Origin: Clytia hemisphaerica
Taxonomy: Eukaryota; Cnidaria; Hydrozoa; Leptothecata; Clytiidae
Direction: 5' to 3'
DNA: 64,000 nucleotides
Assembly: GCA_902728285.1 (NCBI GenBank)
Contig: CACVBU010000738.1
Location: 62,001 to 126,000, forward strand
In this document: positions 35,765 through 47,300 of the stretch, piece by piece
Numbering within the stretch: the stretch's first letter is position 1
How the letters are laid out: each line of letters starts with the position of its first letter
Translations under genes and position numbers: made by a program
Notes under the pieces: model-generated
What the model saw: only the letters and a program-made list of their open reading frames with translations
Told to the model about the DNA's origin: nothing
Database searches by the model: none

Positions 35765-36125
35765 TGATTAAGGTTTTGATGACGTCATCGGACCAAAAAA
35801 GCCTCAATTTAAATATATTTATTTTTGAAAGTTTCTATATACCAACTATTACCCCTCCCAACTCTTATTCGCAATTAATTTTCCGATTCAATGAGGGGTC
35901 AACCATCTCCTAACTCCTTTCCAATCTCCAGATATCGCATTTTTCCTGTTTTGATGACGTCATCAACTGAAAACGCCTTAAAATTCAGCCAAATTTCAAA
36001 GTCCTACTCAAGCCTCATAACCTCTCCCATCTTATTCTCCATAAAATTCTCGATCCAATGAGGGGTCACCGACCTCCCAACTCCTTTTCAAACTCGAGAT
36101 ATCGCATTTTGAAGTTTTTCCCAAA
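35765..36125 (+). repeat. Tandem direct repeat of about 175 bp, two units
   Basis: Each unit has TTTTGATGACGTCATC, then 'cctcccaactc', 'ttctcgatccaatgaggggtc' and 'ctcgagatatcgcattttt'-type phrases. The second unit starts near 35949. It is part of R1. Confidence 0.7.
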
Positions 36126-36842
36126 TCTGTGACGTCATTGGGTCCCTTTACCCCTAATGTTGTCAACGGTCAATTCGCGAATTTTGAAATTGAAGTCTTA
36201 GTATAACAGACAGACAGACAAAACGACATACAGAATACCGCTATTAGTATATAGATCAACAAAAGTATTCATTTCTCGATTAATTATTCGTATAAAAGCT
36301 GTGCAAATTAATTAGGCAAAATATAAAAAAATCAAAAGAAAGAAAATTTACAGAACTCGAATATATCGTGAAAATATAATAATTACAAAATTTGCTTCAA
36401 ATATTCACACTCAACCAACAAAGAGTTGTTTTTTGTTTGAAAATATCAACTGTGCGACTCTCAAATGAATATTCTTTCTTTATCATAATTAGTTTGAGAG
36501 GTTCGGAGAAAGATAAGGCCACGAGTGCAAGATAACTCTCAGGTGACCTATTAAGTTGAAATAAACGTGGTATACAAATTTTTCAATTCTAATTGGTTCT
36601 GTTTTCGAAAATCATCAAAATTGTTCGAACAACACTATAAATATTCCCAAAAAATAAGAAACAAAGAAACCAAAATTAGGTCCGGTTGGTTGGAGAAACA
36701 TCGAGAGCTAGCGAAGGTTCGTTTATTCTGAACCCGTGGGAACCAAAGTTAACCAATAAGGTCACACACTCGCCAAATATCCACAAACTTTGATTTGGCA
36801 GTTGACAAGTGTGAGAGGATTTCTCTTCTTATTTGAGCCTCT

Positions 36843-39800
36843 CTAATACATGAATGGCAAGACCAAAGCTGAACAAATGACCATCAACAAACATGAAAAC
36901 ATATGAATGGATTTGCCAGCGCTTGGGATGTAATCTCCAATATCATCGCCTGCTTCAACGATTGGATCATAAATTATATTTCCTCCTTTCTTGAATCGTA
37001 AAGTAAATTCGGCTTCTTTGTCTTCGTTAAGGTCAATTTCAGCCTTGGGAAATCCTTCTGGCATTTCGACCTGGTTTCCGTCAGATAAGTACTGTGAATG
37101 GTAAAGAAAAGATTAGGCTTCCTGCAGCATTAGTAAGAGACAAGTCTTAAAAGAAAGTGTTATTTAAATTTCAATCCGGGGGGAACTCGATTTCTTAACG
37201 ATGGCATGTGCCATAAATATGGCTTTCAAAATCGGGCCCTTTACAGTGCAGCCCTTGGAGCAGTGAAAAGGTACCCTTACAATGTATTTTTTTAGTGAAG
37301 TTTGATTCCATATCCTATATTGCTGATGCTACCTGAAAATGAGCCTAAGTTGTCCACACAATATGCAAAACAAATCAAAATGGATTAAAGTCAAAACTAT
37401 AAAGATACATCAGATTTTTACAACCAGACTTGCGATTCAGCTGTCCCCAAACAACCTTACAGTCTATCCAGCTAAAAGACAGTTTTAGTGCATTCTATCA
37501 AAAGTACAACCTTGCAGTGCATATGAGTCCCCCCCCCCCCCGGGATTTCCTTTAGGCGTACAAACTTTCGCGAGCAGAAACTTTCGCGATTTTCGCGAAT
37601 TTTGGCCTTTTTCGCGAAAGTAAATGTCTAGTAAATTTTCAAAATTCTAAACAGGGCAATTCGCGAAAAATCCTCAAAAAAGTTGGAAATCTATAAAACC
37701 TCGAAACCGTAATAAATATCAAATTTTCTGCGTATTATTATCCTTTAATGCCTTTTTAAAGTCGAAGAGCAACCGTCTTTAGCGGATTTAAGGAATATTT
37801 TTCATTTTCAAAGCAATTTTTATTCAAAAATTCTCATTTTTATCATACGATTCGCGAAAGTTTATGCTCGCGAAAAATATTATTTCCTCGAATTCGCGAA
37901 AGTAAATGTCGTGAATTTCGCGATTTTTCGACCTCGCGAAAGTTTCTGCTCGCGAAAGTTTGTACGCCTAAAGTACACTTAACTACGTTCAATTTCAAAA
38001 TTGACATTACTTTCCTATCATCAAAAACGAAAGCTTACATTTGGGGCAAACGTTGATCGTGCGTTAGGACAAACATCAAAAGTTTCTGGAGATCTTCTAC
38101 GAATGGAGTTGTTTTCGAGTCTTCCACGTTGAAGTTTAGATCGTAACGGTTTCCTTCCCTTTGCTTCATCTTCAAAACCACATTTAATCGCAACCACGAT
38201 ATCAACAAACTCTGTCGAATTCACTTTCGTTGATGACTCTGTTGAGTTTGGCCAATTATTACTGAAAGAAATTGAAAGGACTCATAAATTTTTAGCGAAA
38301 GATAGTTGAACTTACTATTATAGTAATGTGTTTTTGAAACATAGAAGTACTAGGTCGACCAGGAATATTGTCGGGGCAAAACCAGATGTCAACGGAAATC
38401 TAATCCAAATCTGAAATTTATTGCATGTACCACGCCACGACAGAATATATACCGTTGACGGCATGAGCCTGTAGAAGCCTCTAATAGCATTCTCAGTAAA
38501 GAATTTTTTGAAAAATCGCAGTTCTTTTTCAACTCCACTGAATTCTAAAGATAAAATGTAATAACTATTTTAAGAATGAACCACTAATAGCTAATTGGAA
38601 TTCCAGTGGGATGCAGATGGAACACCAATTCCAATAGTCAGTGGGAAACGTTTTACTTTGAGATGTAAATTATATCGCATGAACTTATAAAAGTGGTTCA
38701 CCAAAAAGGGAACAATCACTTACACCAGTACATTAACTTTAGTAGCGCCTTCAACAACTTGGTATGTATTGCCATCAGCGCCCGTCAAATTTCCTGCTTC
38801 TTTAAACATGTACATTTGTAGTGTGACATCAGCTTTATTTTTCAACTGGCATTTTGTTTCCATCAGTGTGGCTTCGATACTATAAGTAGTATCGCTTTCT
38901 TGGTCTTTTGTCATGCTGCATGATATATCATCTAACGAGTCTTCAACCTGGTCATGGAGAAGATAAATGTTTTTGACGTACAGAATATTTTACGGAACAT
39001 GATTTATTTACAAAAAGTCCTTATATATTCTTATGGCTCTTTTCAGAGCTCAGACTCTCTGTTCCTTGAAATGATTTTCAGTTCCAACAAGTGATAATTT
39101 TATGGACCTACCTGGTTATGCATTTAACACATATATAATTGATATCTACGTGAGCGTGACCATTAAGCAATCATTCAAAACACAAATAGTGACGATCTAT
39201 TAAAACTAGTCGTTTGTTTCTTATAAAAAAAACGTTTAGAAACCAAAATTTTATGCTCTTGAAACATTTTTTCATATTCAAGACTTCGTGAGCAAAAAAA
39301 CATCTATCTCATCAAAAAATTGAGTAATTTGGCTAAGAACATTGATGTATGCTTATTAATAGTCATTCTTATAGATAAACATGCGTTTTTTGAGTCAGCA
39401 AAAATTTCTTGCAAAAATCTGCTTGAGCCATCTTTTACCTATGATGGTACCCTACTTTCATGCAAAAAATCAGAAAAAATTAATGATCCAATTTTTCACA
39501 AAGTCCAAAAAACCCGTTTTTAGCCGTTTTTTGGCCCAAATTTGCCCCAAAACATTTTTTTTCGAAAATCGAGCTCCGTCACATTCAAGGGTTTATAGTT
39601 GTGCATCTTTGTGCAAAAAATCATAAAGAATCAAAGAGCCAATCTCGAGAAAAGCTAATACCTAAGTAATTGATAATGTGCTTATAAATAAATATCGAAT
39701 TTGGCCAGTTTTTCTATAAAAACACGCCAAGCAACCGAAATTTCATGTCTAAACACACACAGCCCTCAAGAGCAAAAAAAACATCTATCTCATAAAAAAA

Positions 39801-40682
39801 TTGAGTAATTTAACTAAGAACATTGATGTATGCTTATTAAAAGTGATTCTTATAGATAAACATGCGTTTTTTGAGCCAATATATAACTTTTTGAAAAAAT
39901 CTGCTTGAGCCATCTTTTACCTATGATGGTACCCTACTTTCATGCAAAAAATTCGCTCCGTAACGTTTGAGGGTTTATAGTTACACATCTTTGTGCAAAA
40001 AATCACGAGGAAAGCTAATAACGAACGAACGAACGGACAAAGGTTAATTTATAGGACCTCCAACCCACCGGGGTAGGTCAAAAAAAAAAAACGGGGAACA
40101 TACAAGTAAAATTAAGGGTGTACACCAACATTACGTACATTGTCAAGGTAACCGTAATACCCGAAAAAGACAACAAATGAAAAGTATGATGGAAATTTTG
40201 GTAAATTCCGGAAAAAAGAACTCTTGCCAAAAGTACTGAAAGAATTTAAAATTTAACAAAATTGTCCCTGGCTGAGATATGTAAAAATAAATTATAGAAT
40301 AAGTACTGTGTTCTTTTACCTCAATCGTCTCGTTGTTGGATTTTCTCTCTTCAATTTTCTTGACTCTCATCGCCAGAACTTGTCCTCGACGCTGCATTTG
40401 AAATCTCATCCCAATGGTGCTTATTCGTAAAATGGCATAAGTTCGGATGAATCGGTCAATCTGGTATGAACGTTTACGTGACTTGAATCGATCTTTTGAT
40501 TTTTTGTTTCGTGTTTCGAGAAATTTCATTCGTGTTTTAGCCTTGCTGACACTGGATGATTTTCTGGAGGATGATTTGTTGTTTCTGATTGTTGCTTTGC
40601 TTCTGCTTCTTGATTTGGGTTTTCCATCAGCTTGGTAAAGAAGAACCAGACAAAGTAGAAGGATGAAAAATAAAGTCTTCAT
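36843..40682 (-). CDS. Secreted, probably GPI-anchored four-cysteine protein with basic N-terminus (paralog B)
   Basis: There are four exons: 40320-40682, 38724-38947, 38039-38261 and 36843-37091, with the same junction phases as paralog A and 352 residues. Residues 1-20 form a signal peptide. Residues 21-75 are very rich in Lys, Arg and Ser (KPKSRSRSKA onward), a stretch A lacks. The four mature cysteines are at 131, 154, 223 and 260, with spacings of 23, 69 and 37 (A has 23, 60 and 36). Shared marks are LQMYMFKEAGNLTG, NNWPNSTE, the arginine triplet in NSIRRRSPE (possible proprotein-convertase site), MPEGFPK and IIYDPIVEAGDD. The last 20 residues are hydrophobic after PSAGKS, as for GPI anchoring. 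Introns carry a CCGGGG element and a palindromic GCGAAAG element. The resemblance to cnidarian acidic matrix proteins is the same unverified impression as for A. Confidence 0.78.
37176..37543. mobile_element. CCGGGG-type MITE, copy 6, in intron 3 of paralog B
   Basis: It starts CCGGGGGGAACTCGATTTC and ends ATGAGTCCCCC...CGGG. Interior phrases match 25784-26235. The flanks ATTTCAAT and ATTTCCTT agree at six of eight bases, so the duplication has decayed. It abuts the next element at 37550. Confidence 0.65.
37550..37973. mobile_element. Palindromic element on GCGAAAG motifs, copy 1
   Basis: It begins CTTTAGGCGTACAAACTTTC and ends GAAAGTTTGTACGCCTAAAG, a near-perfect terminal inverted repeat. 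Between these are many TTCGCGA and CTCGCGAAAG motifs in both orientations around an AT-rich middle. A second copy is at 59604-60026. It is non-coding. Confidence 0.75.
39300..40082. repeat. Dispersed 'acctaccccggtgggg' repeat, inverted copy 2
   Basis: It lies in intron 1 of paralog B and ends in ggacctccaacccaccgggg with AACG tetranucleotides before it (40018-40034). It contains two long direct units, 39300-39520 and 39775-39955, both including 'ttgagtaattt', 'catgcgttttttgag' and 'tgatggtaccctactttcat'. It is related to 2598-3310 on the opposite strand. Confidence 0.65.
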
Positions 40683-41756
40683 TTTATTTCCAATCTGCTG
40701 CAGTCAATTTCTTTTAAAAACTAAAAATGAAAGAAAAAAACTAAAATATTATACAGTTATTTTTGGTATAAGCTTGTTTCTGTATCTCTTTATTTTTCAA
40801 TACATGTGAAAATAGTTTTACTTTTTTGGAACATAATACCAAGAATGTAAAATAAAAGTTTGATGCATGCACCACAGCGTGACGTCAATTGAGAACTTGA
40901 CGTGTTTTGATGAAATATTCAGATGGTTGGTGACTCCTGTGTGGTACAAAAGTTACCGCAAATCGAACCATGAATAACAACTGATTAAATAATTCATAGC
41001 TCACCACCATCTCCACATTTTTTTCAATAGCCGCAATGGATGTGTAATATAAATGTCATGAATGGTTAGAACATATTTGACAAATAAATATGTGAACTAT
41101 ATACAGTCCTAAGTAAGCAGGTCTCAAGAAATCTTATAGACACTAGACATCAGACAAACTCTTCCAATAAAATTGCTAGAATTATATCTGTACTACCTAC
41201 ATTTAATTTGTTTCCACAAAAAAATACCAGTAAAATAGAAAAAAAACTAGCAGAAATGAATAAAAGTTCCTTCTCTCTATCCTATCAAAACATTTCAAAC
41301 TAGAAAATATCTTCACAAAAAGATGTGAATTTGTTAATAAGATAAATTGCAATGACTAAGGTTTATTTATTTTACCAACTCTCAGCTTTCGATAGTAGAC
41401 TAGAAACCTTTCTTTTAAATAACTGTATTATGATTTTGAAAACCCCTACAAATATATCAGTCATTTCTCATAAAAAATTAAGAACCTCCAAAAAGAGAGA
41501 AACCATTTCTTTCTGAGAAGAAAAATTCTGATAAAAGTACAATTTTTTTCAATGATCATAATTTGTTTGCAAACATTTTCTTAGCAACAAATATCTCATA
41601 TAAATTCCATGGAGAATATTCGAGCTTATCCTTTTTAATACTGGCCTCAAGTTTCACTAAACATGCAAATAAATACACACGATATTAAAGTGAAAAAAAT
41701 CGTGATCGGTTGAGACAGCACCTCATATAGATAACGATGTACGTGTTCATTTTTAG
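40683..41756. other. 5' flank of paralog B
   Basis: This is AT-rich DNA upstream of the gene on the minus strand. No exon, RNA gene or repeat was recognised here. Confidence 0.45.
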
Positions 41757-42846
41757 CACCCCTGTCTCACAGCCCTGGTGGAATTCTTTCCCACAGGGCG
41801 GTAACGATTTCTATCAAAATCACAATGGGAATAAAAATTACATTGTCCCAAGCTCAAGATCCAGTGGGGATGGCTTTGGAGCGCAGTTTTTTACATTGAA
41901 ATTCGAATGGGAATGAAATCAAAGTCCCAGTGGGACTAAAATTGTAGAGTACACGCTTTTTTTAATAAGAATACACTTTATAAGAATGATGAAAATGGCC
42001 AAAAAGTTAAGCACCTATGATTTTCCCAAAAGAGTTAATAGTCCCGCTGCTGAGGTCGATAAATGTTTAATTTCGTGACACACATCTTAGAACTAACTTT
42101 TTTTGGTGGAAACTCGCGAATTAGTATATGTAGATTCCAAAATCAAAAAGTTTCCACGATATTATCGTGCAAGTAACGACTAATTGGCGATTTTTTGCGT
42201 TTCCAGGCAAAATTGCAAGGCCTGGAAATTCAAGATTTTTGGAGGGTCTTCAAATTAAAAAAAGACCTATATCACACGATAGAGCTCTTCAAACTGAGAA
42301 AAAAAGTGTATTACACCAAAGTCCCAACTTCTCTAGATCAAAATTTATTGGCCTATTTGTGGTCAAAAACTGATGGAAAACAGGGAATTTCCCCACAATC
42401 TGCATTAATTTATGCAAAATTAAACACCTTTTTGACCACAAATAGGCCCATAACTTTTGATTTAGAGAAGTTGGGACTTTGGTGTAATACACTTTTTTGC
42501 TTAGTTTGAAGAGCTCTATCATGTGATATAGGTCTTTTTTTAATTTGAAGACCCTCCAAAAATCATGAATTTCCAGGCCTTGCAATCTTGCCTGGAAACG
42601 CAAAAAATCGCCAATTACTCGTTACTTGCACGATAATATCGTGGAAACTTTTTGATTTTGGAATCTACATATACTAATTCGTGAGTTTCCACCAAAAAAA
42701 GTTAGTTCTAAGATGTGTGTCACGAAAATTGTTTTCTAGCCACTTTTTTCGATCTCAGCAGCGGGACTATAAGAATATCCATGATGAAATGGATTTACAC
42801 CATTCTTACAAAAAAAACGTGTATTGGGGTCTGTGACAAAGGGGTG
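41757..42846. mobile_element. Family T1 element (copy 3) carrying a large foldback insertion
   Basis: It begins cacccctgTCTCACAgccc and ends gggtcTGTGACAaaggggtg, matching the short copies at 491-737 and 13817-14044. The left part keeps the 'aatgggaataaaaatta' and 'ccagtggggatg' phrases. The remainder is replaced by the palindrome at 41950-42821. Confidence 0.6.
41950..42821. repeat. Long palindrome (foldback) with arms of about 400 bp
   Basis: The inner arms 42040-42375 and 42430-42768 match closely, from AGTCCCGCTGCTGAG to CTCAGCAGCGGGACT. They include GATATTATCGTGCAAGTAAC, CCAGGCAAAATTGCAAGGCC and 'aaagtcccaacttctcta' with their complements. More diverged outer arms reach 'acacgctttttttaataaga' on the left and 'cttacaaaaaaaacgtgtat' on the right. 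The loop is about 55 bases. Open frames on both strands here are mirror images of the same arm and not genes. Confidence 0.8.
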
Positions 42847-44376
42847 TTTTCAGCACATTTCCGTGTTCCCTTCCCTAACGATAGACTTTTTGCATGAACT
42901 GTGATTTCATCTCTTTCACTAAACTACACTAAGCTCTAATTCCCAATTGGAATAATACACATTTTTGAGAATGTTTTTGACTAAAATAACTCTTCACTCT
43001 TTTTTTGAATGTAAACACATTTATAATCTGTCTCAAAAGTATGTGAACACTTTACTTTTGTGACAATTTATCAACATCTATATATGCTATTTTACACCGT
43101 TGGAATGATATTTCCAAGAACATTAATGTAAAAGATAAAAGAAAAATCAAGACTTAATATTTGAACCTTGCTGAATTCAAATCTGCGTCAGATTTCATCG
43201 CATCCCTCTTAAATGAAAAAAGTTTTACAGCACTATGAAGTAAAGCATTTTTGCTGTTTTTGGTGAATTTTCATCACCGATTTAGAAAAGCCTCGTCATG
43301 GTAAAATACAAACCCTTAAAATTCATCATTCTTTTCGACTTATGAAAAAAAAAATTTACTAACAATTCATTTTTACTTTTCAAATCCATAAAAAAACAAG
43401 CAAGTCATCCAGCAAAGACGATAAACGAATTTATAAAGATAGAGAAAGCTACTACCCATCTACATTCTATTCATATAATGTCAAAAACAAACCAAACTTG
43501 ACATTTCTATAGAATTTGACTGACAATTTTTTTATATAAAAAAAAAAACTTCAAAATTATTGTATAACATTATGAATACACTTGCATAAAAATGATTGAT
43601 ACGTAATTAATTTTTAATTTACAACGAACGAATGCTGTGTAAACTAAAGAAAATCACCGCATTATAATTGAGACCATCAAGAAGCGGATGATTAGATCTT
43701 TCCAGCCATCCCTTTGTTAATTGCTTTCAAAATTTTCCTTGTGAAAATTCTTGAATCGCGCGATACTCATCCTCTCAGAAGAGCGAGGCACATAACATCA
43801 TGAAATTCTTGGTATAACCATTCAAAATTTAGACTAGAAGAAAAGTCAAAGTTATTTATGAGAATTTCAAAAGATTATAATGAATAACGGAAAATACTAG
43901 CAAATGTATAAATTGCAAACAAATGAATCTTGTATCAAGTTTTTTTCTGAGTACAGCAAGCAGAAATAGACCTTATCGGAGTTTTTAATTTTTCTAAGAA
44001 AGCGATGCATTGTGGGATTATTTCGAATTCCCTCGAGGAATTTCTAAGAGATTTTAACTCTTATTAACCGAATCCAAAAACGAGCGTATTACTACAAAGA
44101 TACGCATCTTTTTATTTTTCATAAGAAACTTTTACAAATAAGCACAATACTGTAAAACAATAAACTTCTTTAAACATAACATTTTGTTTATATATAAATA
44201 CGATTAATACTGTTTTTGATTCTCTCATATTGTAAGATGTGGGAGCTATGCACATGTATCAACTTGTTCATTTGCTACCAAAATTACAAGGTTTACACTG
44301 TAATTTCATCATCAAATAAATTTAAGTGTACTTTCCGCTAACATACTGTATGTACATGACAACTGTAAAATTTACT
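42847..44376. other. Intergenic stretch before the SEA-mucin gene
   Basis: AT-rich, with no repeat structure or exon that I can support. The right end, from about 44140, is likely 3' UTR of the minus-strand gene. Confidence 0.4.
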
Positions 44377-47300
44377 TCACTTATCTTCATCTGTCTCTAG
44401 TCCTTTGTTATCGAAACCATTTTGATTTTGGTCTTTGTTTTTAGGTTTGGTGTCCACACCTCCCTTACTTTCTTCCTTTGGTTTATTCCACGTGGTTGGT
44501 AAAGAGTCTTCCTTATCTGAACGGCTCTCCGAAGGAGTTTTCGACTTTCGAGACTCTTCGCCGTACATACCAACACCGGCGGTCGTAGTTGTGTTTGAGA
44601 AGCGGCCTAATTCGTACGCGCGCTTGTGTTTCGTGATGACATTCTTACGGCAACCTATGTAAATGACGACAAGAATGACAACAAAAACAAAACCCACTAC
44701 ACTGAAAACGGTAGCATACAACACGGTTAGTTTCTCAGGATCAGGCTTGCGAGGAGAGCTTGTTGTAGGGAATCCTTTCACAATCTTCGATGATTTCGCT
44801 GTGAAATGGAAATCACCAATAGTAATATTTACATTTTCAGCTCTGTCCAAATTCATCATGAAACCTTTTTCTTTTGATTGAGTCTGTACAGTGTAATTAA
44901 AAATTATAGATCCGCATTTATAATTATCACGATGGACTAATACGTTCGATGGTGAAAATATGTTTTTCAGTTCATATTCAACTTCATTGAAAAACTTATT
45001 TTCAAAACTGTCATCTGATTTTAATGCAGTGCAATTCCCATTATAAGTTGCTTGTACAGTGATATTATATGTTTGGGTAGTGACACTAATACTACTGACG
45101 GGAACGGGCGAATGTCCAGGAGTTGGTTGAATAGATGTAAATTCAACATCTTTGGAATAAGATGAAGAAAGTAGGACCTCTGTAGTTGATTGAAGCGAAC
45201 TTGAGCTGGTTTTCGACGGCTTTGATGAGATATCAGATGTGTTTGAGAAAGATGAGGAGGTGCTCACTGAACTTTTTGTCGCCAAAGCAGACGAAGTTGA
45301 GAAGTATTCTTGAGTGCTGACGTGTATGATATCTGATGATGTTTTCAAGCTGCTAAATAGAAAATGAAATAGAAATTAATTCAAGAAATTATGTTAGAAA
45401 TTCAAGTCCAAACCTACCTCAAATCGTCAACTTAAGTCACAAATGACTATTCATTCAATTCATATACAAAATAATTATTATTGCCAGAAATGATACAGTT
45501 GGCTGCAATAAATCTTATTTTTTAGCTTTCCGTTCCTCAAGTAATGACATCACTTTAATATCGCTAAGTCAGAGAACTATTTTAAAAGTAAACTTAAACA
45601 ATGCAGCTTAAGTTTTCAGAAATATTATCAAATTAAAACTGACCTATCCGTAAGATAAAAGCTAGATGCAGCGATATTCAGGTCTATTGATGAGGCTCCA
45701 GGTGGTCGTGTCGTGGAAGAGGGCTGTGTGTTGCGTGACGTATTTAATAGTGTTGTAGATGCTTGGAAAGCAGTCGTGGAAGTTTCTACCTGAGAATTAG
45801 TCGCGGTGGTTTCTACTTGAGAATTAGTCGTGGTCAATTTATTGGAAGTAGAAAAAGTTGGGCTTGCTGACAAGGTTTCAGTTGAAGTTGGTATTAAGTC
45901 TGTAGATAAAGTCGATGATTCAAAGATTCCTGAGGTCGAGCCAGAAAAATGCAACGATTGCTCAACTTGTTTTATGAAAGAGCTTACTGAGGCTTTTACG
46001 TTTACTGTCAAAGAAACTTCGGAGGAGAGTGTCGTAGAGGGTTCTATCTGTTTTGTTGATGATAGTAAGGAACTTGTATTGGTTACTTGGTACCTTGGTG
46101 TACTTGTTAATGATGTTTGAAAGTCAGAACTCGACGGAGGAATATGATCGGTATAAGTGGAGGTTATACCGAAGTTGGTTGATGAGAATGTCACAGAATT
46201 ATCAACTTCTGATGATTCTGAAGCTGTGAATGTCGTTGAGAAAGTGGTCGAATTTGTTGAGTTCTGTGAGGGTAGTACACTGACTGTTGAACTGTAAGAA
46301 AAATGTTACACAGTGTTATAAAATTTGGAGAATTTATTCTCATTTTGATTACAAGATGTAGAGTAAAAAGTATAAGGGAAAACTGTCGCCATTGGTTAGT
46401 CAACTCTTTGGTTGTAAAGGAAAGAAATTCGAGTCACTAAAATTCACAGCTCGTTCACAGTATCAAAAAATTTTCCCAAAGACTTTCTTTTTATTTTCAT
46501 TCATGAATACTTAGAAATAGTAGAGGGGTGGTTTTGTCAATATTTCATTATTTCATTGTGACCTCCTACACCATACCTACACTTATTCTAGTCTCTGCCA
46601 AGGATAAACCCTATGAAATACTTTCTAGAACATCATTTAAATCTTTTAGCGAGTACCTCACCAAAAAACAAATAACAGGAAAAATCTTATTACTGAGTAG
46701 AAGAGAAGCCGCCATGTATAATTTAAGCTACGAATCTCTATATCATTCACGCAATTAAGAATTCTCATTTGAATTTGAAATTTACTGTAGTGATTTAAGT
46801 TTAAACTTTTTTTCAGGAACTAGACGAAAAGCAGAATGATTGAGAAAGGTAAAATCGTTGGGCAGTATTACAAAATTTCCCGCACCTGATAGAGATAGAA
46901 AAAGAAAGTGAAGGAAGTCCTTTGCATTGATCCCTTCTGCACAATTATGTTTGTTTTTACAGGCATAAGTTAGGTAATGTAAAAATATTGTATATTTTTC
47001 ATGGGATCATCCCCCCCCCAGGAAGATGGGGGGGAATCAGATTGGTGTCAGGGGGGAAGTGAACATTTCAAGCTTGATGGGGGGAGAAAGGCGAATAGGG
47101 GGTACATTCAGTCCTCTACCTAGTGGGGGAGTAATAGGATAAATACAGACCTTCCTGGTGTGTTTGGGCATTCAGGCTTATGAGCCTGTCTTTCTAGGGA
47201 TTTTGAGAGTCTTTTTTTTGCTATAGTAGCTTGCGAATTGAGGCGAGTCTGGATCATCACTTCGCAACCCTTATACAATACGGCTAGGGGGATTTCCCAA

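Larger units (their letters stand above)
32129..36256 (+). mobile_element. Retroelement-like family R1, long copy with nested insertions
   Basis: It starts ACTAGCCGGTACCCGGCG and ends gctattagtatatagat after a CAGA tetranucleotide run (36208-36220). Up to about 33180 and again at 34290-34450 it matches the short copy at 16724-17716. Two insertions are clear: a CCGGGG MITE (32530-32832) and a tandem-TIR element (33197-34280). The extra part at 34450-36200, missing from the short copy, includes a direct repeat at 35765-36125. No reverse transcriptase or other protein was recognised. Confidence 0.6.

Noticed and set aside
42195-42603. Two 104-residue frames, one on each strand, nearly identical in sequence
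   Set aside because: They are the two arms of one palindrome read in opposite directions. There are no splice signals or family match.
46528-46758. 76-residue plus-strand frame in the SEA-mucin intron
   Set aside because: It starts and ends without splice or polyadenylation support and matches nothing I know. Its antisense position inside another gene makes it unlikely.
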